DNA from: an uncultured Aggregatibacter sp.
GTDB taxonomy: Bacteria; Pseudomonadota; Gammaproteobacteria; Enterobacterales; Pasteurellaceae
Direction: 5' to 3'
Length of the DNA: 64,000 nucleotides
NCBI RefSeq assembly: GCF_901873365.1
Contig: NZ_CABFLM010000071.1
Span: forward strand, 1-64,000
Positions 16,761 to 24,214 of this stretch are shown piece after piece; the stretch's first letter is position 1, and each line of letters starts with the position of its first letter. Both the position numbers and the translations under genes were made by a program. Under the pieces are notes generated by a model. That model was given only the letters and a program-made list of their open reading frames with translations. It ran no database searches and had not been told where the DNA came from.

Positions 16761-17369
16761 CTATTCATTACCCACTTCGGCCAAGCCAGACTTCACACGT
16801 TTGACACAAGTGGCAATTAACAGAATGATGGCAATCCAAACCAGCCAATAGAGAAAATCCGGTAAAACCGGGACGAAAACATAAACTAAGCCCAACACAC
16901 CGAACAAAAACGCCCGATCGCTTTTGCCTAACGGGCCATCATAACGACGCGTTTTTCCTTGCACTTGTCCGAGCACACCACAAAATTCCGTCAATGCCGA
17001 CAACCAAATGATCAAGCCGATTTGTAACGTATCAAAAGGAGAAATAAAAGCAAAAGGCAAATATAATGCGGCGTCAGACACGACATCAGTGATTTCATTC
17101 AGGTATCCGCCCAAACGGGATTTTTGGTTAAATTCACGCGCTAACATACCATCAATGGCATTCAGTGCCATGCGCACGAACAACCAAATAGGAATCAAAA
17201 TAAAAAGCCAGTGATACCCGGAAAGTGCGGTCAAAATTAGCCCTAAAATAACAGAAATGGCACACGCGGTTAAGGTGACTTGATTGGCAGTTACACCACG
17301 TTGTTCCAGCTTTATCACGAGTGGACGTAACAAATTTTGGAACTTAGGTTTCAGATCATAAATACTCAT
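16761..17369 (-). CDS. ynbA: CDP-alcohol phosphatidyltransferase family protein (YnbA type)
   Basis: A 202-residue polytopic protein strongly resembling E. coli YnbA along its length (VTANQVTL, RMALNAIDGMLAREFNQ, TEFCGVL, GPLGKSDRA). The family motif D-x2-D-G-x2-A-R-x8-G-x3-D-x3-D appears as NAIDGMLAR, then G-x3-E-x3-D: the first Asp is Asn and the third is Glu. The same Asn is present in YnbA, so this is a subfamily trait, not a random loss. It should transfer a phosphatidyl group to an unknown alcohol. Seventeen bases separate it from the upstream permease gene. Confidence 0.82.
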   Translation of the reverse strand: MSIYDLKPKFQNLLRPLVIKLEQRGVTANQVTLTACAISVILGLILTALSGYHWLFILIPIWLFVRMALNAIDGMLAREFNQKSRLGGYLNEITDVVSDAALYLPFAFISPFDTLQIGLIIWLSALTEFCGVLGQVQGKTRRYDGPLGKSDRAFLFGVLGLVYVFVPVLPDFLYWLVWIAIILLIATCVKRVKSGLAEVGNE

Positions 17370-17386
17370 TACATTCTCCTTAAACC

Positions 17387-19249
17387 TTAAAAAGGAAAGA
17401 GTAAAGGAATAAGAAACACGCTCACTAACATCACTAAAAGAGTGAACGGCACACCGACTTTGATAAAATCAGCAAATTTATAACCGCCGGGGCCGAAAAC
17501 CATGGTATTCACCGGCGATGACACCGGCGTCATAAACGCGGCAGAAGCAGCGATGGCCACCACCATCGCAAATGGCATCGGGGATAAATTGAGTTGATGT
17601 GCCATTGTAATGGCGATTGGCGCAATCAAAATTGCAGTCGCTGTGTTAGAAATGAATAAACCGACAACGGCAGTGAGAATAAATAGGCTAATTAAAATCC
17701 AATGTTTGCCCATGCCGCCTACTAAGTTCAGCATTAACTCGACAATCACCGACACCCCGCCGGTTTTCTGTAAAGCTAACGAAAATGGCATCATCCCGAC
17801 AATTAGTACAAGGCTTGACCAGTGAATGGACTCATAGGCACTTTTGCTATCTACGCAACGGAAGTAGCCTAGCATCAAGCAAGCAATGAGCGCAGCAACC
17901 ACATTTGGCACGAGGCGGGTCACCATTAACAGCACCATCACTAAAATACTCAACAAGGCATAAGGGGCTTGGCTTTGCGCCGGCACGGCACGGGTGATTT
18001 CAGTCGGGTAATTCAACACAAAGAAATCTTTGCTGTGGCTACGCATTTGCTGGATGAGTTTCCAATCACCAATCACCAGCAATAAATCCCCGGCTTTATA
18101 GGGAGTTTCGACAAAATGCCCACCAAGCACTTCTCCGTCACGCTTAATGCCCACCACGTTCAAACCGTATTTGGAGCGAAAAGCAAGTTCCTCAGTCGAT
18201 TTTCCGATACAGTCGGAATCCGGCACTAAAATCAATTCCGCCATGCCAATAGAACTGGCTTGTTCAGAAAAAGACTGTGCACGAATTTCCGCCCGTTCTA
18301 GATTATATTCCTGACAAAATGCTTTCAAATTGAGTTCAGGATCGCTGCTATCCATCAATAAAATGTCTTTTTCACGCACTTCTGAGGAACCAAGTGCCGA
18401 AATAAATATCGGGCGAAAACGCTTCCAACGTTCAATCGCCAACACGTTCAAACCAAATTTAGAACGTAAATGTAATTCATCCAGATTTTTACCAATAAGC
18501 GGGGAGCCTTTTCTCACCACAAAACGCTGTGTGCGTTGTTGCAAACCATATTCATGAATCAAATCAGTCATGGAACGTTTATCCATGCTGTTTGTTTCAT
18601 TTTCTTTATCGGACTTTAACCAATGACGGGCAACCAGCATATAGCCGATCCCTATAAACAAAATCACTAAACCAATAGGCGTAAAATCGAAGAATTTCAA
18701 ACGCATATCCGTTTTGCGTACCAACTCTGCATTCACCACGAGGTTGGGCGCTGTCGCAATCAACGTCAGCATACCGCTGATAAGCCCGGCAACGCTCAGT
18801 GGCATCATCAAACGTTTCGGAGAGATATTCATTTGGCGGCAAATCATCAGCACCACAGGAATGAAAATGGCCACGACCCCCGTGGAACTCATGAAAGCCC
18901 CCAGACCTGCCACGGCTAACATCATGAAAACTAATACACGTGCTTCACTGTTATGAGAGGCTTTTAACAGCCATTCACTCACTTGATACGCCACACCGGT
19001 GCGAACCAAGCCTTCCCCGACGATGAACAATAAGGCAATCAGAATAATATTGGGGTCACTAAAACCGGCAAACACTTCTTGTACGGTTAAAATGCCACTG
19101 AGGCTGAACGCCAACATCACCAAAATAGCGACGACGTCCATGCGAATGCGGTTATGAATGAAGAGAATCACGGAAGCAATGAGCAACAATAGCACCCATA
19201 CCCAAGGTTCCGGACGGAAAGAATCAAGTAAGCTGGTGAATTGATTCAT
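17387..19249 (-). CDS. SLC13-type permease with two RCK_C (TrkA-C) domains
   Basis: A 620-residue membrane protein of the YfbS-like group. Four or five N-terminal helices are followed by two consecutive cytosolic RCK_C domains (about residues 210-300 and 300-395), each with the pattern G-x4-L-x2-(R)SK(F/Y)GLNV. The C-terminal membrane half carries SNTATAILIAP and TPVSSPVNTMVFGPG. The RCK_C domains suggest ligand gating. Substrate unknown; family members carry anions such as sulfate or dicarboxylates. ATG 19249 was chosen because GGAGG lies five bases upstream; the longer frame starts at TTG. It leads the phospholipid-type operon. Confidence 0.82.
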   Translation of the reverse strand: MNQFTSLLDSFRPEPWVWVLLLLIASVILFIHNRIRMDVVAILVMLAFSLSGILTVQEVFAGFSDPNIILIALLFIVGEGLVRTGVAYQVSEWLLKASHNSEARVLVFMMLAVAGLGAFMSSTGVVAIFIPVVLMICRQMNISPKRLMMPLSVAGLISGMLTLIATAPNLVVNAELVRKTDMRLKFFDFTPIGLVILFIGIGYMLVARHWLKSDKENETNSMDKRSMTDLIHEYGLQQRTQRFVVRKGSPLIGKNLDELHLRSKFGLNVLAIERWKRFRPIFISALGSSEVREKDILLMDSSDPELNLKAFCQEYNLERAEIRAQSFSEQASSIGMAELILVPDSDCIGKSTEELAFRSKYGLNVVGIKRDGEVLGGHFVETPYKAGDLLLVIGDWKLIQQMRSHSKDFFVLNYPTEITRAVPAQSQAPYALLSILVMVLLMVTRLVPNVVAALIACLMLGYFRCVDSKSAYESIHWSSLVLIVGMMPFSLALQKTGGVSVIVELMLNLVGGMGKHWILISLFILTAVVGLFISNTATAILIAPIAITMAHQLNLSPMPFAMVVAIAASAAFMTPVSSPVNTMVFGPGGYKFADFIKVGVPFTLLVMLVSVFLIPLLFPF

Positions 19250-19298
19250 GGTGCCCTCCGTGCTCAAGTGTGCAAATACAAATTAAATTATAGCGATT

Positions 19299-19886
19299 CT
19301 AATAATTTTTAACAGGCGCAAAACTGCGACGGTACTGCGGTAAAAGGCCAAACTCAGCAATTTTTTCCAAATGCAATTTCGTTGGGTAGCCTTTGTGTTG
19401 CGCAAAGGCATATTGCGGATATTGTTGATCCAATTCCAACATTTCCTGATCCCGTGCGACTTTTGCTAAAATAGACGCTGCGCTAATTTCCGCCACTAAA
19501 GCATCCCCTTTAACAACGGCTTGAGCAGGTATCGACAAATTCGGCGGAATCCGATTGCCGTCTACCAACACAAAGTGCGGTTGAATTTTCAAGTGTTTTA
19601 CCGCCCGTTCCATGGCAAGCATGGAAGCATGCAAAATATTCAACTCGTCGATCTCATGTGGTTCCGCTCGCCCAAGCGCCCACGCAAAGGCTTTTTGCTT
19701 AATTTCTTCCGCCAACAATACACGTTTTTTTTCCGACAGTTTTTTAGAGTCGGCAAGTCCCTCAATAGGCTTATTCGGATCCAAAATCACCGCTGCCGTC
19801 ACCACGGCACCGACTAACGGCCCGCGTCCTACTTCATCTACACCGGCAATGAGTTCATAGCCCTGTGGGTACACAAACTTATCCAT
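19299..19886 (-). CDS. rnhB: Ribonuclease HII
   Basis: A 195-residue nuclease that removes ribonucleotides from DNA-RNA hybrids. Catalytic carboxylates are in GVDEVGRGPLVG (Asp and Glu near residues 16-17) and FVLVDGNRIP. SKKLSEKKR and SILAKVARD near the middle are typical of type 2 RNases H. The start ATGGATAA overlaps the lpxB stop by eight bases, which argues for translational coupling. lpxB-rnhB is conserved; the dnaE gene that usually comes next in enterics is missing here. Confidence 0.94.
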   Translation of the reverse strand: MDKFVYPQGYELIAGVDEVGRGPLVGAVVTAAVILDPNKPIEGLADSKKLSEKKRVLLAEEIKQKAFAWALGRAEPHEIDELNILHASMLAMERAVKHLKIQPHFVLVDGNRIPPNLSIPAQAVVKGDALVAEISAASILAKVARDQEMLELDQQYPQYAFAQHKGYPTKLHLEKIAEFGLLPQYRRSFAPVKNY

Positions 19887-21063
19887 GAGATGGCTCCAAT
19901 AAATCAATCACCGCCTGAGCAGCTTGTTGATCGGCATTGCATTGGATCATTTGGTGCAATTCAGCAAAACGCTGTAATAAAACGTGGCGATTTTGCACCG
20001 CACTTTTGTCCTCACTTAAATAGTGGGACAATTTTTCTGCCAAATTCGTTGGATTGCAGTCTTCTTGAATTAATTCCGGCACTAACATTTCGTCTGCCAG
20101 CAAATTTGGCAAAGAAACATACTTAGTTTTTACCAAGCGTTTGGCTAAGAAATAAGTGAACGGTTTCATGCGATACCCCACTACCATCGGGGATTTACAT
20201 AACATGGCCTCTAACGCAGCCGTACCGGATGCGAGCAAGGTTGCCTCGGCTGTGATCATGGCGGCGCGAGCATTGCCGTCCAATAAAATCATATCCAATT
20301 CCGGCGCAACGCATTGTTTGATTTGTTCAAATTGCTGACGACGTTTCTGATTAATTAACGGCACAAGAAATTTAACATCCGGATAGCGTTGATGTAGCAG
20401 TTGCGCAGTTTGTAAGAAAGGTTCACTCAGAAATTCCACCTCTGAACCACGACTCCCCACCAGTATCGCCACATAACGCTGCGCAGGATCTAAATTCAGT
20501 AATTGGCAGGCGTCATCACGATTGGGTTTCAACGGAATAGCATCCGCCATAGTGTGCCCAATAAAACGACAAGGCACATTGAAGCGATCATAAAAGGCTT
20601 TTTCAAAAGGCAAAAAGGCAAGCACCAAATTGGTGGCCGCGGCAATTTTATATACCCGTCTCTGACGCCAAGCCCATACCGATGGGCTTACATAATGGAT
20701 GGTTTTAATGCCTTGTTGTTTGAGTTTCAGTTCTACGTTCAAGTTAAAATCCGGCGCATCAATGCCAATGAAAATATCCGGTTTTAATGCCGATAATTGC
20801 TCAATGATACTGCGGCGAATTTTGAGTAAGCGTGGTAGATGTTTCAGCACTTCCACCAATCCCATCACGGATAACTCTTCCATATCAAACAGAGTTTCAA
20901 ATCCTTCGGCAATCATGCGTTCACCGCCAATACCGATAAATTTAGCATTCGGGTAACGCGCTTTCAGGGCGTGAATTAAACCCGCACCGAGAATGTCACC
21001 GGAGACTTCGCCCGCGATGATTGCAATGGTTGGAGAATGATTGAGGGATATTGAATTTGGCAT
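19879..21063 (-). CDS. lpxB: Lipid-A-disaccharide synthase
   Basis: A 394-residue GT-B glycosyltransferase that joins UDP-2,3-diacylglucosamine and lipid X at the inner membrane to form the lipid A disaccharide. Features are IIAGEVSGDILGAGLI near the N-terminus, IGIDAPDFNLNVE, HYVSPSVWAWR, LVGSRGSEVE and LASGTAALEAMLCKSPMVVGYR, which forms the nucleotide site. The frame is open to 21225, but that extension runs into a terminator hairpin; ATG 21063 gives the expected N-terminus. It is separated from lpxA by the hairpin at 21081-21117. Confidence 0.95.
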   Translation of the reverse strand: MPNSISLNHSPTIAIIAGEVSGDILGAGLIHALKARYPNAKFIGIGGERMIAEGFETLFDMEELSVMGLVEVLKHLPRLLKIRRSIIEQLSALKPDIFIGIDAPDFNLNVELKLKQQGIKTIHYVSPSVWAWRQRRVYKIAAATNLVLAFLPFEKAFYDRFNVPCRFIGHTMADAIPLKPNRDDACQLLNLDPAQRYVAILVGSRGSEVEFLSEPFLQTAQLLHQRYPDVKFLVPLINQKRRQQFEQIKQCVAPELDMILLDGNARAAMITAEATLLASGTAALEAMLCKSPMVVGYRMKPFTYFLAKRLVKTKYVSLPNLLADEMLVPELIQEDCNPTNLAEKLSHYLSEDKSAVQNRHVLLQRFAELHQMIQCNADQQAAQAVIDLLEPSHG

Positions 21064-21080
21064 AGTCAAAACTCTGAAAA

Positions 21081-21117
21081 AAACGACCGCTCTTTTAGTC
21101 ATAGAAAAGAGCGGTCG
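21081..21117 (-). terminator. Strong terminator between lpxA and lpxB, uptake-signal-like with a matched change in both arms
   Basis: CGACCGCTCTTTT at 21084-21096 pairs exactly with AAAAGAGCGGTCG at 21105-21117, and seven T follow on the minus strand. The arms read AAGAGCGGT where the uptake signal reads AAGTGCGGT; the same base differs in both arms, so pairing is kept. Confidence 0.85.
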
Positions 21118-21142
21118 GCAATAAATGAATTTATTAAAAGAA

Positions 21143-21931
21143 TTAACGGATAATGCCGCGGGTGGAACGCTTAAAGAAATCCAAGAAGAAACTGATCGCC
21201 GATTCAGTTGCGGCAATTTGTTCAATTTCCGGCATCACTTCATCTAATGTTTTACCGCTACGATAAATCATTTTATAAACGTTACGAATCGCATGCATCG
21301 TCGGTTTATCAAAACCGCGACGTTTTAACCCTTCAATGTTCACGCCGAACGGTTGAGCATGGTTGCCTTGCGCCATAACATAAGGAGGCACGTCTTGGCT
21401 GACCATGGAGCCGCCACCCAACATCACATGAGCGCCTACAACAACGAATTGGTGAATCGCAGACATTCCGCCGACAATGACGAAATCGTCCAATTCCACG
21501 TGTCCGGCAAGGGTAGCGTTATTGGCTAAAATACAGCGGTTTTTAATCACGCAGTCATGTGCAATATGGACGTTAATCATGAATAAGTTATCATCACCGA
21601 TTTTCGTCACACCACCACCTTGTACAGTGCCACGGTGAATAGTCACACTTTCACGAATGCGGTTACGGTTACCGATCACAACACGTGTCGGCTCACCTTG
21701 ATATTTAAGATCTTGGTTCACCTCACCGATGCTGGCAAATTGATAAATTTCATTATCTTCACCGATTCGTGTATGCCCATTAATCACAACATGGGAGTGG
21801 ACTACGGTGCCTTTGCCGATCTCAACATCTTTGCCGATGATGGTAAACGGGCCGATAACCACGTTTTCACCAATTTTTGCACCTTCTTCAACAATCGCCT
21901 GCGGATGAACTTTGGCTGTTGGGTGAATCAT
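21143..21931 (-). CDS. lpxA: UDP-N-acetylglucosamine acyltransferase
   Basis: First enzyme of lipid A synthesis: a 262-residue trimeric left-handed beta helix that moves a 3-hydroxyacyl chain from ACP to UDP-GlcNAc. Hexapeptide repeats run from IHPTAKVHPQAIVEEGAKIG to about residue 190. The catalytic histidine is in NVHIAHDCVI, and GGGSMVSQDVPPYVMAQGN is typical. ATG 21931 gives exactly the E. coli length; the longer frame overlaps fabZ. It lies 19 bases after fabZ. Confidence 0.96.
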   Translation of the reverse strand: MIHPTAKVHPQAIVEEGAKIGENVVIGPFTIIGKDVEIGKGTVVHSHVVINGHTRIGEDNEIYQFASIGEVNQDLKYQGEPTRVVIGNRNRIRESVTIHRGTVQGGGVTKIGDDNLFMINVHIAHDCVIKNRCILANNATLAGHVELDDFVIVGGMSAIHQFVVVGAHVMLGGGSMVSQDVPPYVMAQGNHAQPFGVNIEGLKRRGFDKPTMHAIRNVYKMIYRSGKTLDEVMPEIEQIAATESAISFFLDFFKRSTRGIIR

Positions 21932-21950
21932 ATTTATCCCCTTGACTGAA

Positions 21951-22403
21951 TTATGCTGCGCGACGAGCACACATTAGTTTCGCTTCACAGGCCACTTCAC
22001 CATCAACGGTTGCTGTAGCGGTAAAGGCAGTAATACCACGGCGTTCTTTAATCACTTCAACGTGTAATACCATTTGATCGCCAGGAACAATCGGACGCTT
22101 AAAGCGGGCTTCATCAACACCGGCGAAATAGAAAATCTCACCACCGGCTAACTCATGGGTTTTGAAAGCTAAGATACCCATAGCCTGCGCCATGGCTTCA
22201 AGAATTAACACGCCTGGTAAAATGGGATTTCCCGGGAAATGGCCGGTAAAACAAGGCTCATTCACACTGATATTTTTAATCGCAGTCAACCATTTGCCTT
22301 CTTCAAAATTGATCACGCGATCCACTAACAAAAATGGATAACGATGTGGCAATAATTGCATAATTTCGTGAGATTCGATAATTCTTGAGGTTTGTTCAGT
22401 CAC
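21951..22403 (-). CDS. fabZ: 3-hydroxyacyl-[acyl-carrier-protein] dehydratase FabZ
   Basis: A 150-residue hot-dog-fold dehydratase of fatty acid elongation. The active-site histidine is in GHFPGNPILPGVLILEAMAQ, which also holds the glutamate; LLPHRYPFLLVDRV is the family opening. I start it at GTG 22403, since AAAGGT lies six bases upstream and the resulting N-terminus (TEQTSRIIESHEIMQ) matches relatives; a TTG at 22418 overlaps that ribosome binding site. It has its own candidate promoter in the 88-base gap after lpxD. It shares substrates with LpxA and LpxD. Confidence 0.95.
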   Translation of the reverse strand: MTEQTSRIIESHEIMQLLPHRYPFLLVDRVINFEEGKWLTAIKNISVNEPCFTGHFPGNPILPGVLILEAMAQAMGILAFKTHELAGGEIFYFAGVDEARFKRPIVPGDQMVLHVEVIKERRGITAFTATATVDGEVACEAKLMCARRAA

Positions 22404-22449
22404 GGGATTACCTTTCAATATTAAATAAGAAACAAAAAATACGCATTAA

Positions 22450-22478
22450 ATTATACGTTATTTAACGCATCAACACAA
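22450..22478 (-). promoter_or_regulatory. Promoter for fabZ-lpxA with an overlapping imperfect palindrome
   Basis: On the minus strand TTGTGT (22478-22473), 17 bases, then a perfect TATAAT (22455-22450). The -10 box lies within an imperfect palindrome, ACGCATTAAAT at 22441-22451 against ATTTAACGCAT at 22460-22470 (9 of 11 matching). This could be an operator, but no regulator is identified. Confidence 0.5.
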
Positions 22479-22491
22479 AATGAACGAAACA

Positions 22492-23523
22492 TCACTCATC
22501 TGATTTCAATTTTTTCTCAAGGGCTTTAATGCGTTTATTTAAACCATCAATGCCAAGTGTCAATGCCGCCGTTTTGCGCCACTCTTTATTGGTTTGGAGC
22601 GGAATACCGGAAGAATACACACCCGGTTCGGTAATCGGACGCATGACCATCCCCATGCCGGTGACGGTCACTTGATCACAGATTTCCATATGCCCGTTAA
22701 TCACGCTTGCGCCGCCAATTAAACAATAACGTCCCACGGTTAAACTGCCTGCCATAATCACCCCGCCGGCAACCGCAGTACCCGTGCCGATATGCACGTT
22801 ATGAGCAATCTGACAAAGGTTGTCGATAATCACGTTATCTTCAATCACGGTTGCATCTAATGCGCCTCGGTCAATACAGGTACAAGCACCAATTTCCACG
22901 TGATTGCCGATAATCACTTGTCCTACTTGCGGAATTTTAATCCATTTACCGCGCTCATTGGCATAACCAAAGCCATCGCTACCGATAACTGCACCGGATT
23001 GAATTAAGCAATGTTGGCCAATTTCGACATCATGATATACAGACACATTCGCCCAAAGTTGGGTGTGCGCGCCAATTTTGGTGTTCTTACCAATAAAACA
23101 ATTTGCGCCAATCACCACGTTGTCACCAAGCACAACGCCGGATTCAACGACACTGTTTGCACCAATAGAGACATTTTCACCTAACAAAACGTCGTCAGAA
23201 ATGACCGCACTTTTTGCAATTCCACTTGCCGCTTTTGGTGTGGTATCCATATATTGCGCCAATTTTGCATAGGCAACATAAGGATCTTTCACGATAAGCA
23301 AATTACTTTCTGGTGAACAAAATTCCACATCCGCTTCAGATACGACTAAAATACCCGCCTTTGAGTGTGCCAGTTTTTCACGGAATTTGGCATTAGAAAT
23401 GAATGTTAGTTGATGTTTTTCTGCTTTATCTAAGGGAGCGATATTACTCACAACAACATCGGCGTTACCACGAATGGTAGCGCCGATTTGTTGTGCTAAT
23501 TCTGAAAGAGAATAGGATCTCAT
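22492..23523 (-). CDS. lpxD: UDP-3-O-(3-hydroxyacyl)glucosamine N-acyltransferase
   Basis: Third step of lipid A synthesis: a 343-residue trimeric enzyme adding the N-linked 3-hydroxyacyl chain. An N-terminal uridine-binding domain (about 1-100) is followed by the left-handed beta helix of hexapeptide repeats (about 105-290), with the catalytic histidine in IAHNVHIG. A C-terminal helix (LNKRIKALEKKLKSDE) binds ACP in relatives. The ATG overlaps the skp stop by one base (TAATG). Length matches E. coli LpxD (341). Confidence 0.96.
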   Translation of the reverse strand: MRSYSLSELAQQIGATIRGNADVVVSNIAPLDKAEKHQLTFISNAKFREKLAHSKAGILVVSEADVEFCSPESNLLIVKDPYVAYAKLAQYMDTTPKAASGIAKSAVISDDVLLGENVSIGANSVVESGVVLGDNVVIGANCFIGKNTKIGAHTQLWANVSVYHDVEIGQHCLIQSGAVIGSDGFGYANERGKWIKIPQVGQVIIGNHVEIGACTCIDRGALDATVIEDNVIIDNLCQIAHNVHIGTGTAVAGGVIMAGSLTVGRYCLIGGASVINGHMEICDQVTVTGMGMVMRPITEPGVYSSGIPLQTNKEWRKTAALTLGIDGLNKRIKALEKKLKSDE

Positions 23524-24110
23524 TATTTAGCCTTCGCAGCTGCTGCGGAAATCGCTTTTAGAACATCATCACTGATATTTTTACCGTCTGCCGCAAAGAC
23601 AACGGAACGATCATCTAATACGATGGTGTAGTGTTTTTCTTTTGCTACGGCGTTAGTTGCGGCTTGAATGCTTTCAACCAATTTAGAGGTTTCTTGGTTT
23701 TCGCGTTTTGCATAGTTATCTTGATAGATACGAACTTGTTGATCGTGTTCTGCCACTAACTTATTGATTGTCGCTTGTTCGGTGCTGGCGAATTTATTAA
23801 TTTCATCTTCACGTTTTTTGATGTCGGCAGCGCGCAATTTCGGTGCATCTTTTTGTAATGCAGCGACTTTTGCTTCTACTTTTTTCTGTACATCCGCAAT
23901 TCTTGCATCGACCTTTTTCTTGTTTTCTGTCAATTTTTCCACAGTCGCTTTGAATTCTGTTTCTAATTTTGCTGCGATTGCTTTACGTTCAGGGTGATTT
24001 TGGAAGAGATAATCTGCACTCACAAATGCAATATTTTCTTCTGTCATGGCTAAACGAGAAGTGAAAATTAAAATGGCTGAAATAAGAACAAGTTTGATGA
24101 CTTTTTTCAT
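23523..24110 (-). CDS. skp: Periplasmic chaperone Skp/OmpH
   Basis: A 195-residue periplasmic chaperone that holds unfolded outer-membrane proteins for BamA. A signal peptide covers about residues 1-23 (KKVIKLVLISAILIFTSRLA). Two long coiled-coil arms (about 45-150, rich in Lys, Glu and Ala) and a beta-forming end (YTIVLDDRSVVFAADGKNISDDV) give the jellyfish trimer. Somewhat longer than E. coli Skp (161). It sits between bamA and lpxD, as usual. Confidence 0.93.
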   Translation of the reverse strand: MKKVIKLVLISAILIFTSRLAMTEENIAFVSADYLFQNHPERKAIAAKLETEFKATVEKLTENKKKVDARIADVQKKVEAKVAALQKDAPKLRAADIKKREDEINKFASTEQATINKLVAEHDQQVRIYQDNYAKRENQETSKLVESIQAATNAVAKEKHYTIVLDDRSVVFAADGKNISDDVLKAISAAAAKAK

Positions 24111-24142
24111 GAGTAAAATTTCCTTTTTTATAGATTAAAAAA

Positions 24143-24174
24143 ATTAATTTGTGCCAATGCAACATTGGCACAAA
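24143..24174 (-). terminator. Hairpin with T tract between bamA and skp
   Basis: TTTGTGCCAATG at 24148-24159 pairs exactly with CATTGGCACAAA at 24163-24174 around a 3-base loop. On the minus strand it is followed by TTAATTTTTTT. It probably reduces read-through from bamA into skp rather than ending the operon fully. Confidence 0.7.
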
Positions 24175-24214
24175 CAAGTGATTAGAGTTTATTAATTAAC
24201 TTAAGTTCATTAAA

